NCBI GenBank assembly: GCA_015231615.1
Contig: JADGBE010000018.1
Span: 1 to 55,890 of the forward strand
Length of the DNA: 55,890 nt
From: Desulfamplus sp.
GTDB taxonomy: Bacteria > Desulfobacterota > Desulfobacteria > Desulfobacterales > Desulfobacteraceae
Direction: 5' to 3'
In this document: positions 45,402 to 55,500 of the stretch, piece after piece
How positions within the stretch are numbered: position 1 is the first letter of the stretch
Layout of the letters: every line of letters starts with the position of its first letter
Position numbers and translations under genes: made by a program
The notes under the pieces: generated by a model
The model's database searches: none
What the model saw: the letters and a program-made list of their open reading frames with translations, nothing else
What the model was told of the DNA's origin: nothing

Positions 45402-47283
45402 CTGTTTCATTAATCTCTTCAGGCAATGGCGGAAAATCCATAATAACCTCAACCTCCCCACCTCCTGTTCTAATAACCTTTGAATTTGGATACCGTTTCT
45501 GAAACACTCGAATCATCTTTCTATTTTCTGCAAGAACAGTTGCCACAAATTTGTTATAGCCATTCTTTCTGGCTATTTCTTCTAAAATTTCAAGAAGATA
45601 AGAGCCAATGCCAAGCCCATGCAGGTCCTCTTTTACTAAAAATGCAACTTCCGCAGCACTCTCTTCAGCTTCAGCATAAGAGCCAATAGCAATTATCTGT
45701 TTTCTTCTGCCTATCTGGCGAAGTCCAATTATACTCATGTTGCGGCGATAATCTACACTTGCCCACTGCTTTTGGAGCATCTCTCTTGAAAAGACTTTTC
45801 TTTTATTAAAGAATCTATAATAAATAGTATCTTCTTGAAGAGAATAGAAAAAATTTCTTGATTCAAATTCATCTGATGGCAGGAGCGGTCTAAACTCTAA
45901 ATGTTTACCCATTGGAAGCATTTTTGTATATTGATAATCATCTAAGAATAGCAAATCTTGGCTTGATGGGGTCATTTGATCAGAGAAGATGTATCTCCGC
46001 TTCTTTGCCGCATCAATTAGCTCTTGTCTAAATTTTGGGTGTGCAATTTGGGCAAGCTCAATAACTCTCTGATAAATGCTTTTTCTTCTTAACTCTGCAA
46101 TTCCATATTCAGTAACAACAATATCAATATCTCCTCTCGTTGTAGCAACTCCAGCCCCTTCACTTAAATGTGGAACAATTCTTGAAACTTTGCCATCTTC
46201 AGCAGTTGAAGGGATAACAATAATAGAAAATCCCCCTTTTGACATGCTACTACCACGTATAAAATCAACTTGATCGCCAATGCCGCTATAAAAAAGATAA
46301 CCTTGAGAATCAGTGCATATCTGCCCTGTAAGATCAACTTCAAGTGCTGAACTTATGGAGATGAAGTTATCGTTTTTTGCTATGACATTGGGATCATTTA
46401 CAAACTCAGAAGAGCGAAAATAGAACATTGGATTGTTATGAACATAATCATATAATTTATGAGACCCCATACAAAGCGAAGCAACAACCCTGCCGGGCAA
46501 ATATGATTTATGACGATTATTGATAACTTTTTTCTCAAACAGGGGTAGCAATCCATCGGTAATTACTTGTGTATGAAGCCCTAAATCTTTTTTATTATCA
46601 AGATAACGGACAACCTCATTTGGGAGATGACCAAATCCAACTTGAATTGTTGCCCCATCATCTACAAGCTGATTAATATAATGACCTATACGTTCTGCAA
46701 TAGCTGGGTCTTTTGCCTTTGGAAGAGCCTCAACTAAAGGCTCATTGTGAACTACAAAATAGTCAATCTCATCAACATGAACCAAACTATCTCCCCAAGT
46801 TCTTGGCATATTTTGATTAACTTGAGCAATTACAACTTCAGCAGCTTGCATACCAGCAAGAGTTATATCAACTGAGATTCCAAGGCTGCAAAATCCAAAT
46901 CTATCTGGAGGGCTTACCTGAATAAGAGCAACATCAAGCCCTATTTCACGGCTCTTAAATATCTCTGGAATCTGGGATAGATATACAGGTATGTAGTCAA
47001 TTTTGCCATCAAAAGCTGCTTGACGCATAGCAACACTTACAATAAAGAGTTTTAAGTTAAACCTGTTAAGAAAATCTTTATTATCAACATATTTGGCAAG
47101 AGTTGAAGAGAGCATCTGATATACAACAATATCTTGGATAGATGGATTTGCAACCATTGCTTCGATAAGTTTTTGTGGCTCTCCGCAGCCTGTGCCAATA
47201 AAGACCCTGCTACCATTGGAAATTTTTTTGACCGCTTTTTCAGGTGTAAAAAGTTTTTTAGGACAGTATTCTTGAAGGTTCAT
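45388..47283 (-). CDS. Acetyl-CoA hydrolase/CoA-transferase fused to GNAT domain
   Basis: Residues 1-~440 are an acetyl-CoA hydrolase/4-hydroxybutyrate CoA-transferase homologue: VFIGTGCGEPQKLIEAM, TIQVGFGHLPNEVVRYL, the active-site SSALEVDLTGQICTDSQG with its glutamate, and SGIGDQVDFIRGSSMSKGG. Residues ~465-620 are a GNAT acyltransferase (FRPLLPSDEFESRNFFYSL, the acetyl-CoA motif LHGLGIGSYLLEILEEIA). Such fusions occur in Deltaproteobacteria; the GNAT part might acylate the transferase or other proteins (inference). The final residues VAER are encoded inside a palindromic repeat. It is 31 bases before the FAD oxidoreductase gene's end, so the two are probably co-transcribed. Confidence 0.9.
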   Translation of the reverse strand: MNLQEYCPKKLFTPEKAVKKISNGSRVFIGTGCGEPQKLIEAMVANPSIQDIVVYQMLSSTLAKYVDNKDFLNRFNLKLFIVSVAMRQAAFDGKIDYIPVYLSQIPEIFKSREIGLDVALIQVSPPDRFGFCSLGISVDITLAGMQAAEVVIAQVNQNMPRTWGDSLVHVDEIDYFVVHNEPLVEALPKAKDPAIAERIGHYINQLVDDGATIQVGFGHLPNEVVRYLDNKKDLGLHTQVITDGLLPLFEKKVINNRHKSYLPGRVVASLCMGSHKLYDYVHNNPMFYFRSSEFVNDPNVIAKNDNFISISSALEVDLTGQICTDSQGYLFYSGIGDQVDFIRGSSMSKGGFSIIVIPSTAEDGKVSRIVPHLSEGAGVATTRGDIDIVVTEYGIAELRRKSIYQRVIELAQIAHPKFRQELIDAAKKRRYIFSDQMTPSSQDLLFLDDYQYTKMLPMGKHLEFRPLLPSDEFESRNFFYSLQEDTIYYRFFNKRKVFSREMLQKQWASVDYRRNMSIIGLRQIGRRKQIIAIGSYAEAEESAAEVAFLVKEDLHGLGIGSYLLEILEEIARKNGYNKFVATVLAENRKMIRVFQKRYPNSKVIRTGGGEVEVIMDFPPLPEEINETVAER

Positions 47284-47314
47284 GGTTTAATTTTTCCTGT
47301 ATGTTGATTGTTTT

Positions 47315-48715
47315 TTAAATTGACTCAAGAATTCTCTTTGCTGGAATCAGACCAGTTGCAGCAGCAGAGACAATATTGCCAGCAACACCTGGTCCATCAC
47401 CCGCAACATACATACCTTTTATTGCAGTTTCAAGGTTATTATCTGTCTCAATTTGAGTTGCAAAAAATTTGATCTCTGGGGCGTATAGCAAAGTTTCGTA
47501 ATTAGACACACCCGGAACAACAAGATTTAGAGTCTCAAGCCCTTCAATCAGGTTAGATAAAATCCTTTCAGGCAGAGCCATTGCAATATCTCCACAAACA
47601 ACATTTGTCATAGTAGGTTCAATATAACCTTTTCTGATTCGATTCCATGTTGAGCGTCTGCCCCGTTTTAAATCTCCAAATCTTTGTAAAATAGGCTTTC
47701 CGCCACCAATAATTGCAGAGAGCCGTCCAATAGATTCGCCATAAGCCTGATTGTCTGTAACAGGCTCAGTTAATACAACCTTAGAGAGAAATGCAAAATT
47801 TGTGTTTGATGATTTTTTTCCAGTATAGGCATGACCATTTACACATACAAAATCTTTGTAGTTTTCAAGAGAGATAAAACCACCTTGATTTGTGCAAAAT
47901 GTCCTGTTTATGTCGTCATATTTGGTGGTGCGGATAAAAAAGGTTGGGTCATAGATGATGTTACAGAGATCGTCTATTATATCATTGTGAACCTCAACTC
48001 TTACTCCAACCTCAATTCCACGTTGAGATACGCCGATTCCATGTTTTTGTGCTAAATTTCCTACCCAATTTGCACCAATTCTACCCGGGGCAAGTATAAC
48101 ATTATCTGACTGATATGTAGCTTTATTTGTAATTACACCAGTAACCTTTTTTCTCTTTGGTGTATCAGAAGAGAGTGTTTCTAATGTTATATCAAGCACC
48201 TCTTCAGATGTGTGAATCAGCATCCCTTTTGATTCGATATAGGCTGCCATATCTGCAATATATTTAGGGAGATTATCGCTGCCAAGATGTTTTTGTTTGA
48301 TTAGCAATAGATCAATACCAAATCGTTTAGCATCTTTACGAATATTTTTTGCTTGTTCCATATTGGTTGGATAGACTGGACCGTCCATACCAAAACGGGT
48401 AAATATGGTCTCTGTTTCATCAATCAAAGCCTGTGCAGATGAGATTGGCATAAATTGAGTTAGATCAGTTTTGCCAAGGCGTGGAATAAAGTTGAGCTTA
48501 CCATCAGAGTAGAGTCCTGCCCCACCAATACCTGAAAGTATGTTGCAAGGTTCACAACCTACACACTTTTGAAGATTATGGTTCGGGCATTTTCTGGCAA
48601 GAGGCTTTTTCCCCTTTTCAATCATAAGCACATTAAGTTTAGAGTGTTCAACAAGATGATATGCAGAAAAAAGCCCTGCTGGTCCTCCACCAACTATAAT
48701 TACATCAAATTTCAT
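47315..48715 (-). CDS. FAD-dependent oxidoreductase (COG2509-like)
   Basis: Uncharacterised FAD-dependent dehydrogenase. The N-terminal dinucleotide motif is FDVIIVGGGPAGLFSAYHL, followed by a Cys-rich segment CPNHNLQKCVGCEPCNIL and GIGGAGLYSDGKLNFIPRLG; the C-terminus has MYVAGDGPGVAGNIVSAAATG, which closes the FAD site. ATG 48715 (MKFDVIIV) is chosen because it starts right at the domain; ATG 48730 is possible and neither has a strong ribosome site. At 466 residues it is the usual length. Substrate unknown. Confidence 0.83.
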   Translation of the reverse strand: MKFDVIIVGGGPAGLFSAYHLVEHSKLNVLMIEKGKKPLARKCPNHNLQKCVGCEPCNILSGIGGAGLYSDGKLNFIPRLGKTDLTQFMPISSAQALIDETETIFTRFGMDGPVYPTNMEQAKNIRKDAKRFGIDLLLIKQKHLGSDNLPKYIADMAAYIESKGMLIHTSEEVLDITLETLSSDTPKRKKVTGVITNKATYQSDNVILAPGRIGANWVGNLAQKHGIGVSQRGIEVGVRVEVHNDIIDDLCNIIYDPTFFIRTTKYDDINRTFCTNQGGFISLENYKDFVCVNGHAYTGKKSSNTNFAFLSKVVLTEPVTDNQAYGESIGRLSAIIGGGKPILQRFGDLKRGRRSTWNRIRKGYIEPTMTNVVCGDIAMALPERILSNLIEGLETLNLVVPGVSNYETLLYAPEIKFFATQIETDNNLETAIKGMYVAGDGPGVAGNIVSAAATGLIPAKRILESI

Positions 48716-48778
48716 ATTTTTGTATCCCATCTTTATGTTTTAATTCTTTATTTGGCAAACTCATATAAAATCCACGCT

Positions 48779-48881
48779 ATACTCTAAGCGGCATGAATTG
48801 AGCTTTATATATTTAAGTAGAGACGCACGGCCGTCCGTCTCTACAGTTTAGGATAACTCAACTTATGACCGAGAGTAGTAT
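48779..48881. repeat. MITE-like element, copy 2
   Basis: About 103 bases with imperfect terminal inverted repeats: left begins ATACTCTAAGCGGCATG and runs to AATTGAG; right is the complement of ATACTACTCTCGGTCATAAG and adjoining bases. The centre is a 28-base palindrome at 48817-48844 (GTAGAGACG...CGTCTCTAC, one mismatch). Related to the element at 10925-11070, which shares the ends, AATTGAGCTTT and the GTAG/CTAC-bounded 28-base core length. Confidence 0.65.
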
Positions 48882-48910
48882 GTATTTAATAATAAAGACC
48901 TAACATACTT

Positions 48911-51900
48911 CTAATATGGCGATTTAACAAGGCGAACTGGAAGAAGATTAGTAACGGCTGCCGTTTTAGCTCCTTCATCGTAGCTCATGGCATAAGGAAT
49001 GTAATCACATTGCTCACCAACACAAAAACTCCACCATGAAGATGTCCAGAACCATGATTTATTTACAGGAAAAGTATCATCGCTGCAATATACCAAAGTT
49101 CCTAATTCTTGAACGTTAGGAGTTCTCCAGCCACCATCCATAGTAAGATCAAAAGCATCATTTGGACTAAACTTAGTTGCAGTTCCATCACAAGTTTTTG
49201 AAGTATTATTCCATGTTTGACCGTAACTGCAACGCTGCCATTGAAGTTCTGTCTGAGTGTCTTTCATGACGGTTCCGTTTGTGCCCGCCACTTCCTGATA
49301 TCTGCAAGCCATTGAAACAGTCCACAACTTTGCAGAGTAACCGCCTTTAAGTTCGAATGTATGTATTGCTCCCTGCTTTTCCTCTCCGTTCTTTATAGTT
49401 GAGATAGTTACATACAGCGTTTCATCATCTTTACCTGAATTGCTTGCCATGAGATAAAGGTAGTTTCCCATTTTCACATCAAGTTCATGGGTATCTCCCT
49501 TACTAATTGTTCGTTCAGGAGTCGGAATTGCGGATGTTCTTTCATACTCCTTATCAGATTTGTAGATATTAATTGTGCTGTAGTTTCCTCCTGTGAAAGA
49601 TATTTTGATTTTTGCAGTCTCCTCATCTCCTGTATCACCAAGAGAGAGTGTGTCATGCTTTTCAGATATATTGGATATAGCGTGTTTCTGGAGAAATGAA
49701 TCACTTGCAAATATTCCCCATGCAGCAAAATCCCTGTAACAGGATGCAAGAGTTATACTGTTATAGCCGCTTAATTTCTCCAGCGGAGCATACAACGGAC
49801 TGCCTCCTGCAACATGATTAATCATATCCTTAAAATTTAGTCCTTTTTTTTCTACAAGAAACTGTATGAAAGCTGAGGCCGCGTACTCATAGCTCTGATC
49901 CAGATTCCAGCCGTTACCGTTTGCTATTTTCCCTGTTGTTGATATTGGATAACTTAGAAAGTCATATCCTGTTTTGCTATGCAAGTTATCAAACTTTTTA
50001 TTTGGCCATGCTGCCCTGTTACCTGCGTATTCGGCAGCAGCTTCTATCCACCACAGATTGTCAGGTGTTTTAAAACCCACTATTCCATAATACTCTGCCT
50101 GAAGCCGGTGAAAAAGCTCATGTCCTGATGTTGCATAGCTATCAAATTTTTTAAAATCTTTAAGAACCTCTGTCGGAAAATGGATATTTTCCCATACTTT
50201 TTCATAGTTTGGATTTCCTCCAAGAGCTACCCACCATGAATCTATCTTGACTGTAATAGGATTTTTTGATGTTCCCCACAACCATCCAGGTTTTGTTATG
50301 GGATCCTTGAATTTATAGACATCAACATAGTTTTTTAATGCGGTTTCCAGAAGGTGTCCAAAATCTTGAATGAACTTTGGATAGACTGTCTGATATGATG
50401 ATATAGGGTAAAGTGGACTTTTATAGGTAGTTCTAACCCATGCAGTATCCTCAAGAGTAGCATCTGCCTGTATAGCTGATTTGCTGTAAAGCAGTCGGAA
50501 GTTTCCCTCAGGAGTCACATAGACATCGTTAAGCAATTTTTCACCTGCCCATGTTACAGGTATTGTTGCCACAGCAACTCCACCGATTACAATCCATTCA
50601 ATCAAGGTCAGATGGTTTGTATAAAAACTCAGGGTCTTGTTTGTGGTATCTACCTGATAAGGCAGTGGAAGCCAGAAATTCTCCTTTTCGTCCCATCTCA
50701 TTGGAATAAACTGATTATCTGCGGAATATTCAGAATTGAGAAGTTCAGGGTTATATTTCACCTTGATTTCAATATAGTCGTTAAGCTGCTCCAATCCGTC
50801 AATGCTCACATCAAACGCAAATGTTTCTGCAAACGGATCGATGGAATTAGCAGGCCCGTTCTCCACTTTTGAAATTGTTAATGTTCTGGTAGTGTCCAAA
50901 ATCCCAGGCGGAATAGTGATAAATATCTCGTTGTTATAGCTTATAACCTGATCTGTTGAAGATGGGCTTACAGATTTGGAAACGAGAGGCGTGGTAACAG
51001 AAGCCAATAGAGTAAACTGTACGGTATTGCTTGTCTCGCTTCCTGCTTTTATCTGGATATCACCTGATTCTGCATCTTTAGGAATAGTAATTTGAAGTAT
51101 ATCTTCTCCTGTTTGGATGACAGTATTCTCAGCTAACTCTTTATAATCATACAACACCGTTATTTTTGATGTTATATCTGAAATATTTTTTCCAAGTTTC
51201 AGAAACACATAAGAACCTGCGGGGCCACTTTGTGGAAAATAGTCGATTATTGAAAAAGAGGAAGAGACCGGTATAGCTCCTTTTGAAATAACCAGATTTA
51301 CCTTGCTGCCAGTAACTGCATCTTCTCCGGCTTTTGGTGACTGGCTTACAACGCTGCCCTTTGGTACATTTAGGTCAAATATCTCGGTGATTGTTCCCTG
51401 GATAAATCCTGCAGCAGTTATCGTAGAGATTGCGTCAGACTTAGTTTTGCCTGAAACGTCAGGAACAACCTTTGTATTCTGATTGGGATCACTTGGATCA
51501 TCAGGATTGTTGCTACTATTAACCACAAAAGAGTAAAATCCAAGCTGATAATCTCCGTTATCAATTGCCTGAAAAATATCGCCATTACTGTCAGGGGCAA
51601 CAAGCCAATATGCAGCCCACGTTCCGTCAACAGGCCATGGGTCAAATGCCGTGTTTGCTGCCCCTATTGCAAATGGTGTCAAGATTTTCTTTTCCGTCTT
51701 TGTTCCAGAGACTCCAGAGGCAATGGCAGCAAGAGAACCTGATGAATATAACGAACATTTACCAGATTCATTGGCGGTATAGAAGCGACCATCAGGTAGG
51801 GAAATCAATATCCAAATATCAACTGGTTTATTGTAAGCTGGAAAATTTACAGATAACTCCATATTTCCGCTTAGAGTTGCAACACCGCCATTTTTGACGA

Positions 51901-52468
51901 TATTTCCCATATAAACAGGGGCAGTATTAGGATTGTTATTTGCCTCAACTGTTGAAATGCCGCTTGGAGGGTTAATCCCATCAACAGATTGACCAGAATC
52001 TCCTGACCATACTTCTATTTCAGACAACCCGACATACTGAGGCCAGTTTGCATAAGCATGGTATTTGATATAACGGGCTTGATAACCACTACCTGAAAAA
52101 GAGAGTGTCCCTGAATAACTTGAGCCATCTTTTTTATATCTCTCTGTATATGTTGAGCCATCAGTTGAGGTGCTAACTAAAACTCCATAAATTTGAGCTA
52201 CATACATATCTACTTTTTCAATTGTGTAAAGTTCTCCAAGATCAAGTATAAAATCCTGAACTGTTGGACTACCTTGATAGCTATACCATACGCTATCGGA
52301 TAAGCCATCTACTATTAAAGATGGTTTTCCAACTTGAGAGTTGGTGCTTGCTGTAACTGTTTTACCAAGTGCAATGTTGGTTTGACTGCCAAATACTAAA
52401 GATGGCAGCAGCATTGTAAAGGCTAAATAGAGCCATATTACGAGTCTTTTTGTTTGGTTTGTTTTCAT
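48911..52468 (-). CDS. Secreted multidomain protein with HELFH metallopeptidase-like core
   Basis: Signal peptide MKTNQTKRLVIWLYLAFTML... ends near VFGSQ. A discoidin (F5/8 type C) domain follows (~30-155: NIALGKTVTAST, ARYIKYHAYANW). Next are a beta-rich region, a PASTA domain (VVPDVSGKTKSDAISTI, ~345-400), an IPT/TIG domain (~405-490), and a ZU5-like segment (QVISYNNEIFITIPPGILD). The central domain has HELFH at ~783 followed about 20 residues on by WWIEAAAEYAGNRAAW, resembling a gluzincin zinc site. The last ~120 residues are a DUF1566 domain (QTELQWQRCSYGQTW, GGWRTPNVQEL, WFWTSSWW). Paralogue of the gene upstream. Likely cell-surface or extracellular; catalytic activity is untested. Confidence 0.8.
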   Translation of the reverse strand: MKTNQTKRLVIWLYLAFTMLLPSLVFGSQTNIALGKTVTASTNSQVGKPSLIVDGLSDSVWYSYQGSPTVQDFILDLGELYTIEKVDMYVAQIYGVLVSTSTDGSTYTERYKKDGSSYSGTLSFSGSGYQARYIKYHAYANWPQYVGLSEIEVWSGDSGQSVDGINPPSGISTVEANNNPNTAPVYMGNIVKNGGVATLSGNMELSVNFPAYNKPVDIWILISLPDGRFYTANESGKCSLYSSGSLAAIASGVSGTKTEKKILTPFAIGAANTAFDPWPVDGTWAAYWLVAPDSNGDIFQAIDNGDYQLGFYSFVVNSSNNPDDPSDPNQNTKVVPDVSGKTKSDAISTITAAGFIQGTITEIFDLNVPKGSVVSQSPKAGEDAVTGSKVNLVISKGAIPVSSSFSIIDYFPQSGPAGSYVFLKLGKNISDITSKITVLYDYKELAENTVIQTGEDILQITIPKDAESGDIQIKAGSETSNTVQFTLLASVTTPLVSKSVSPSSTDQVISYNNEIFITIPPGILDTTRTLTISKVENGPANSIDPFAETFAFDVSIDGLEQLNDYIEIKVKYNPELLNSEYSADNQFIPMRWDEKENFWLPLPYQVDTTNKTLSFYTNHLTLIEWIVIGGVAVATIPVTWAGEKLLNDVYVTPEGNFRLLYSKSAIQADATLEDTAWVRTTYKSPLYPISSYQTVYPKFIQDFGHLLETALKNYVDVYKFKDPITKPGWLWGTSKNPITVKIDSWWVALGGNPNYEKVWENIHFPTEVLKDFKKFDSYATSGHELFHRLQAEYYGIVGFKTPDNLWWIEAAAEYAGNRAAWPNKKFDNLHSKTGYDFLSYPISTTGKIANGNGWNLDQSYEYAASAFIQFLVEKKGLNFKDMINHVAGGSPLYAPLEKLSGYNSITLASCYRDFAAWGIFASDSFLQKHAISNISEKHDTLSLGDTGDEETAKIKISFTGGNYSTINIYKSDKEYERTSAIPTPERTISKGDTHELDVKMGNYLYLMASNSGKDDETLYVTISTIKNGEEKQGAIHTFELKGGYSAKLWTVSMACRYQEVAGTNGTVMKDTQTELQWQRCSYGQTWNNTSKTCDGTATKFSPNDAFDLTMDGGWRTPNVQELGTLVYCSDDTFPVNKSWFWTSSWWSFCVGEQCDYIPYAMSYDEGAKTAAVTNLLPVRLVKSPY

Positions 52469-52531
52469 GTTGCCCCCAGTTGTTTTTAATTAACCTTTAT
52501 AGTCCTTATTTATTGCGAACCTTGAGTTGAA

Positions 52532-52561
52532 TACCCAACTTTCTCTATCGAAAGTTGGGTA
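52532..52561. repeat. Hairpin between the two paralogous exoprotein genes
   Basis: Perfect 12-base arms (TACCCAACTTTC and complement) with a 6-base loop, in the 105-base gap. It could end the upstream transcript, but no T-run follows on the minus strand. Confidence 0.5.
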
Positions 52562-52573
52562 CCTCAGTTATTT

Positions 52574-55500
52574 CTATTCAGGACAAGGGATATAGATGTT
52601 GTCTACGCTATCATAATCATATATGCTTACACACTTGCCATCACCGTCCCAGTGTCTCCAAACCCCAGTTTTCCTACCATTCGTGTAATAACCTTTATAA
52701 TCCACATTGCCATTCTCATGCCATGCTGTATACATGCCTTCTTTTATATCATTAAGATATGTCGTTTCCTTGTTTTTATTTCCATTATCATACCAAGTTG
52801 TCCATAGCCCATTTTTTTTGTTGTTTGTATAACTACCCTCTTCTATTTTAGTTCCATTATAACGCCAGTATGTCCATAATCCATTTTTTTCAAAGTTGTT
52901 TGTATAGTTGCCTTCCTTCCTTTTATCGCCATCTTCATAATATTCTACATAATGACCTTCTTTTATATCATTAAGATATGTCGTTTCCTTGTTTTTATTT
53001 CCATTATCATACCAAGTTGTCCATAGCCCATTTTTTTTGTCGTTTGTATAACTACCTTCTTCTTTTTTATTACCATTCTCATACCATACTGTCGAAGTTC
53101 CCTCTTTCTTGCCATTACAATAGAATAGCTGTTCAAGAAGTTGGGTTAGGTTATTTTCATCCCAGACTTGAAACAGTCCGTGACGAATACACAAACCATT
53201 ATCATCAAGGTAACAGTAGTATAATGAATTGCGTCCTTCAAGTTTTTCTAATTTAGAATAATCTATTGCATTACCGTTACATACATATTCCTGAGTTTGC
53301 TCTATATGTAATGCAATAATATCGTTTGCCAAAAATTCTCCAGCCTGATTGTAGATTTTTACTTGGGGGTTGAATGTATCTCCATTATTCAAACCTGTAT
53401 AAATGTGGCTTAATTTAGATCGTTCCCCTGATTGTTTTATTTCGCTGAAAGTGTTGCCGTCGCCAAAATCCCAGTCAAAGCGGTAGATACCATCAGGGGC
53501 TGCTATTGCTTCAAAATCATGTTCGAGCATATTTTGTCCGCTGCTTAGCTCATAATTGATGATTCTCTCGCCTTGGATTGTAACAGTATTGAAATAAATC
53601 TTGGCTTCAGCTTCAGCCAGTTTGTTATCTGTAGCAAAATCTTTGACGCTTCCCTTTATAGTGCATTGACTCCTGCCAGACATATAAGTGTGTGATAAAC
53701 TAAGCTCCGCCTTGCCGTTAGATACCGTAATCACTTCGCTAAGACCGGAACTGTGGCTTTGATAATCACCGAAATCAAATTCAAAATATACTTTCTTTGT
53801 TGTTGACGGAATATTTTCTGCAGTAAATTGAAAGGTGTAGGGTTCATCTGCTTTGCCATTGGAAATTTCTTCAGGGGTGATCATGAATACAGTATCACTG
53901 GATTTAACTTCAATAGTCCACAACTTCGCCGTATAGCCGCCTTTTAATATAAAAGTATATTTTTTTTCAATATCCTGATTTTTTCCATCTTCGTTCTGAT
54001 CGCCAATCATCTTAACGGAAACAGTAATAGTTTCATCATTGCCTCCTGAGTTGCTTGCCAAAAGAAATATAGTATATCCAATCTCAGCATTGATTTCATA
54101 TTTATCTTGATTACCTATAGAATAATCAGGCACTGGAATCTCTGATAATTTTTGATTTTGATCTGCACCTGAAAACGAAAAATCAACATATATATCAACA
54201 ATGCCCTCGTTGGCTCCGCTGACACTTACAGAAAACTTTCCACTTGAATCTTTCGGAACCAGTATCTCGTCATTCTGTTCTGATATTGTGTAAATACTAT
54301 GTTTTTCCAGAAATGAATCGTTGTGAAAAATACCCCATGCTGCAAACTCTCTATAATATTGTGCAAGGTTAATTCCATTGTACCCATTGAGCATTTCTAA
54401 AGGAGTATATAAAGGACTGCCACTTGCAACATATTCGACCATATCCTTAAAGTTAAGCCCCTTGTTTTCAACCAAAAACTGTATAAATGCTGAAGCTGCG
54501 TATTCATATGCCGCTTCCGGTCCCCAGTTTTTTCCTCCTTCAATTTCTCCAGTTGTTGAGATTGGATAATGAAAAAAATCGGCTCCTGTTACCTCATGCA
54601 TACTATCTAATTTCTTGTCTGGCCAGGCTGCTCTGTAGCCAGCATAATTAGCAGTAGCTTCAATCCACCATTTGTGGGAGCCGGCCATCATCTCAGCAAA
54701 GGAATAGTATTCTCCTTGAATCGTATGAAAAAGCTCATGTCCTATTATTCCGTAACTTGATGAACCACTTAGGAATGTATTTCCCACTAAGGCTTCAGTT
54801 GGATAATGAATATACCCAAATAGTGGATCTCTAAGTGGTTGGTACTGACGATAACGCAAATACCATGAATCTATTTTAACGTTAATGGGATTATTACCCC
54901 ATATCAATCCCTTTCTTGGATCTTTAAATTTATTGGTATCAATATAACTTTTTAATGCAATTTCAAGAATATTATACATATCTTGAATGAAATAGGGATA
55001 TCTTGGTTCGCCAGTTTTGCTATCTTTAATTTCATTATATGTTATTGGATATACAGGTGGTGCATAGGTAAAATTTATCCACTCTTGATTGCTCAACTTT
55101 TTCTCATCAGAAAACATGGCATTTTGTATATTTGATTTATTGTAAAAAATTCTGAAATCACCGCCATCTACAAGAATTTCTCGCATCAATTCATCTGGAT
55201 AAATATCATTTAGCAATTGTTCTCCAGCCCATGTAACAGTTGTCGAAATTCCTGATGCGAATATTGCAGCACCTGCAAGACCTGTAACAGAAATAACGCA
55301 CAGGTGATCAGTTGTGATATTAACCATATGATTTATCTCGTCAACATTATAGGAAAGAGGTATCCAGATTTTTAGCGAATCATCCCATCTCATGGCAAGG
55401 AGTTGTTCTGTAGCAGAATAGTCAGAGTTAAGCCTATTTGGATCATATTTAACACTGATTTCAATAAAATCGTTAAGTTGTTCCAGCCCATCAATAGTTA

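Noticed and set aside
52498..53256. Plus-strand open frames opposite the MORN repeats
   Set aside because: They arise from the repetitive AT-rich antisense of a clear coding region and show no protein-like features.
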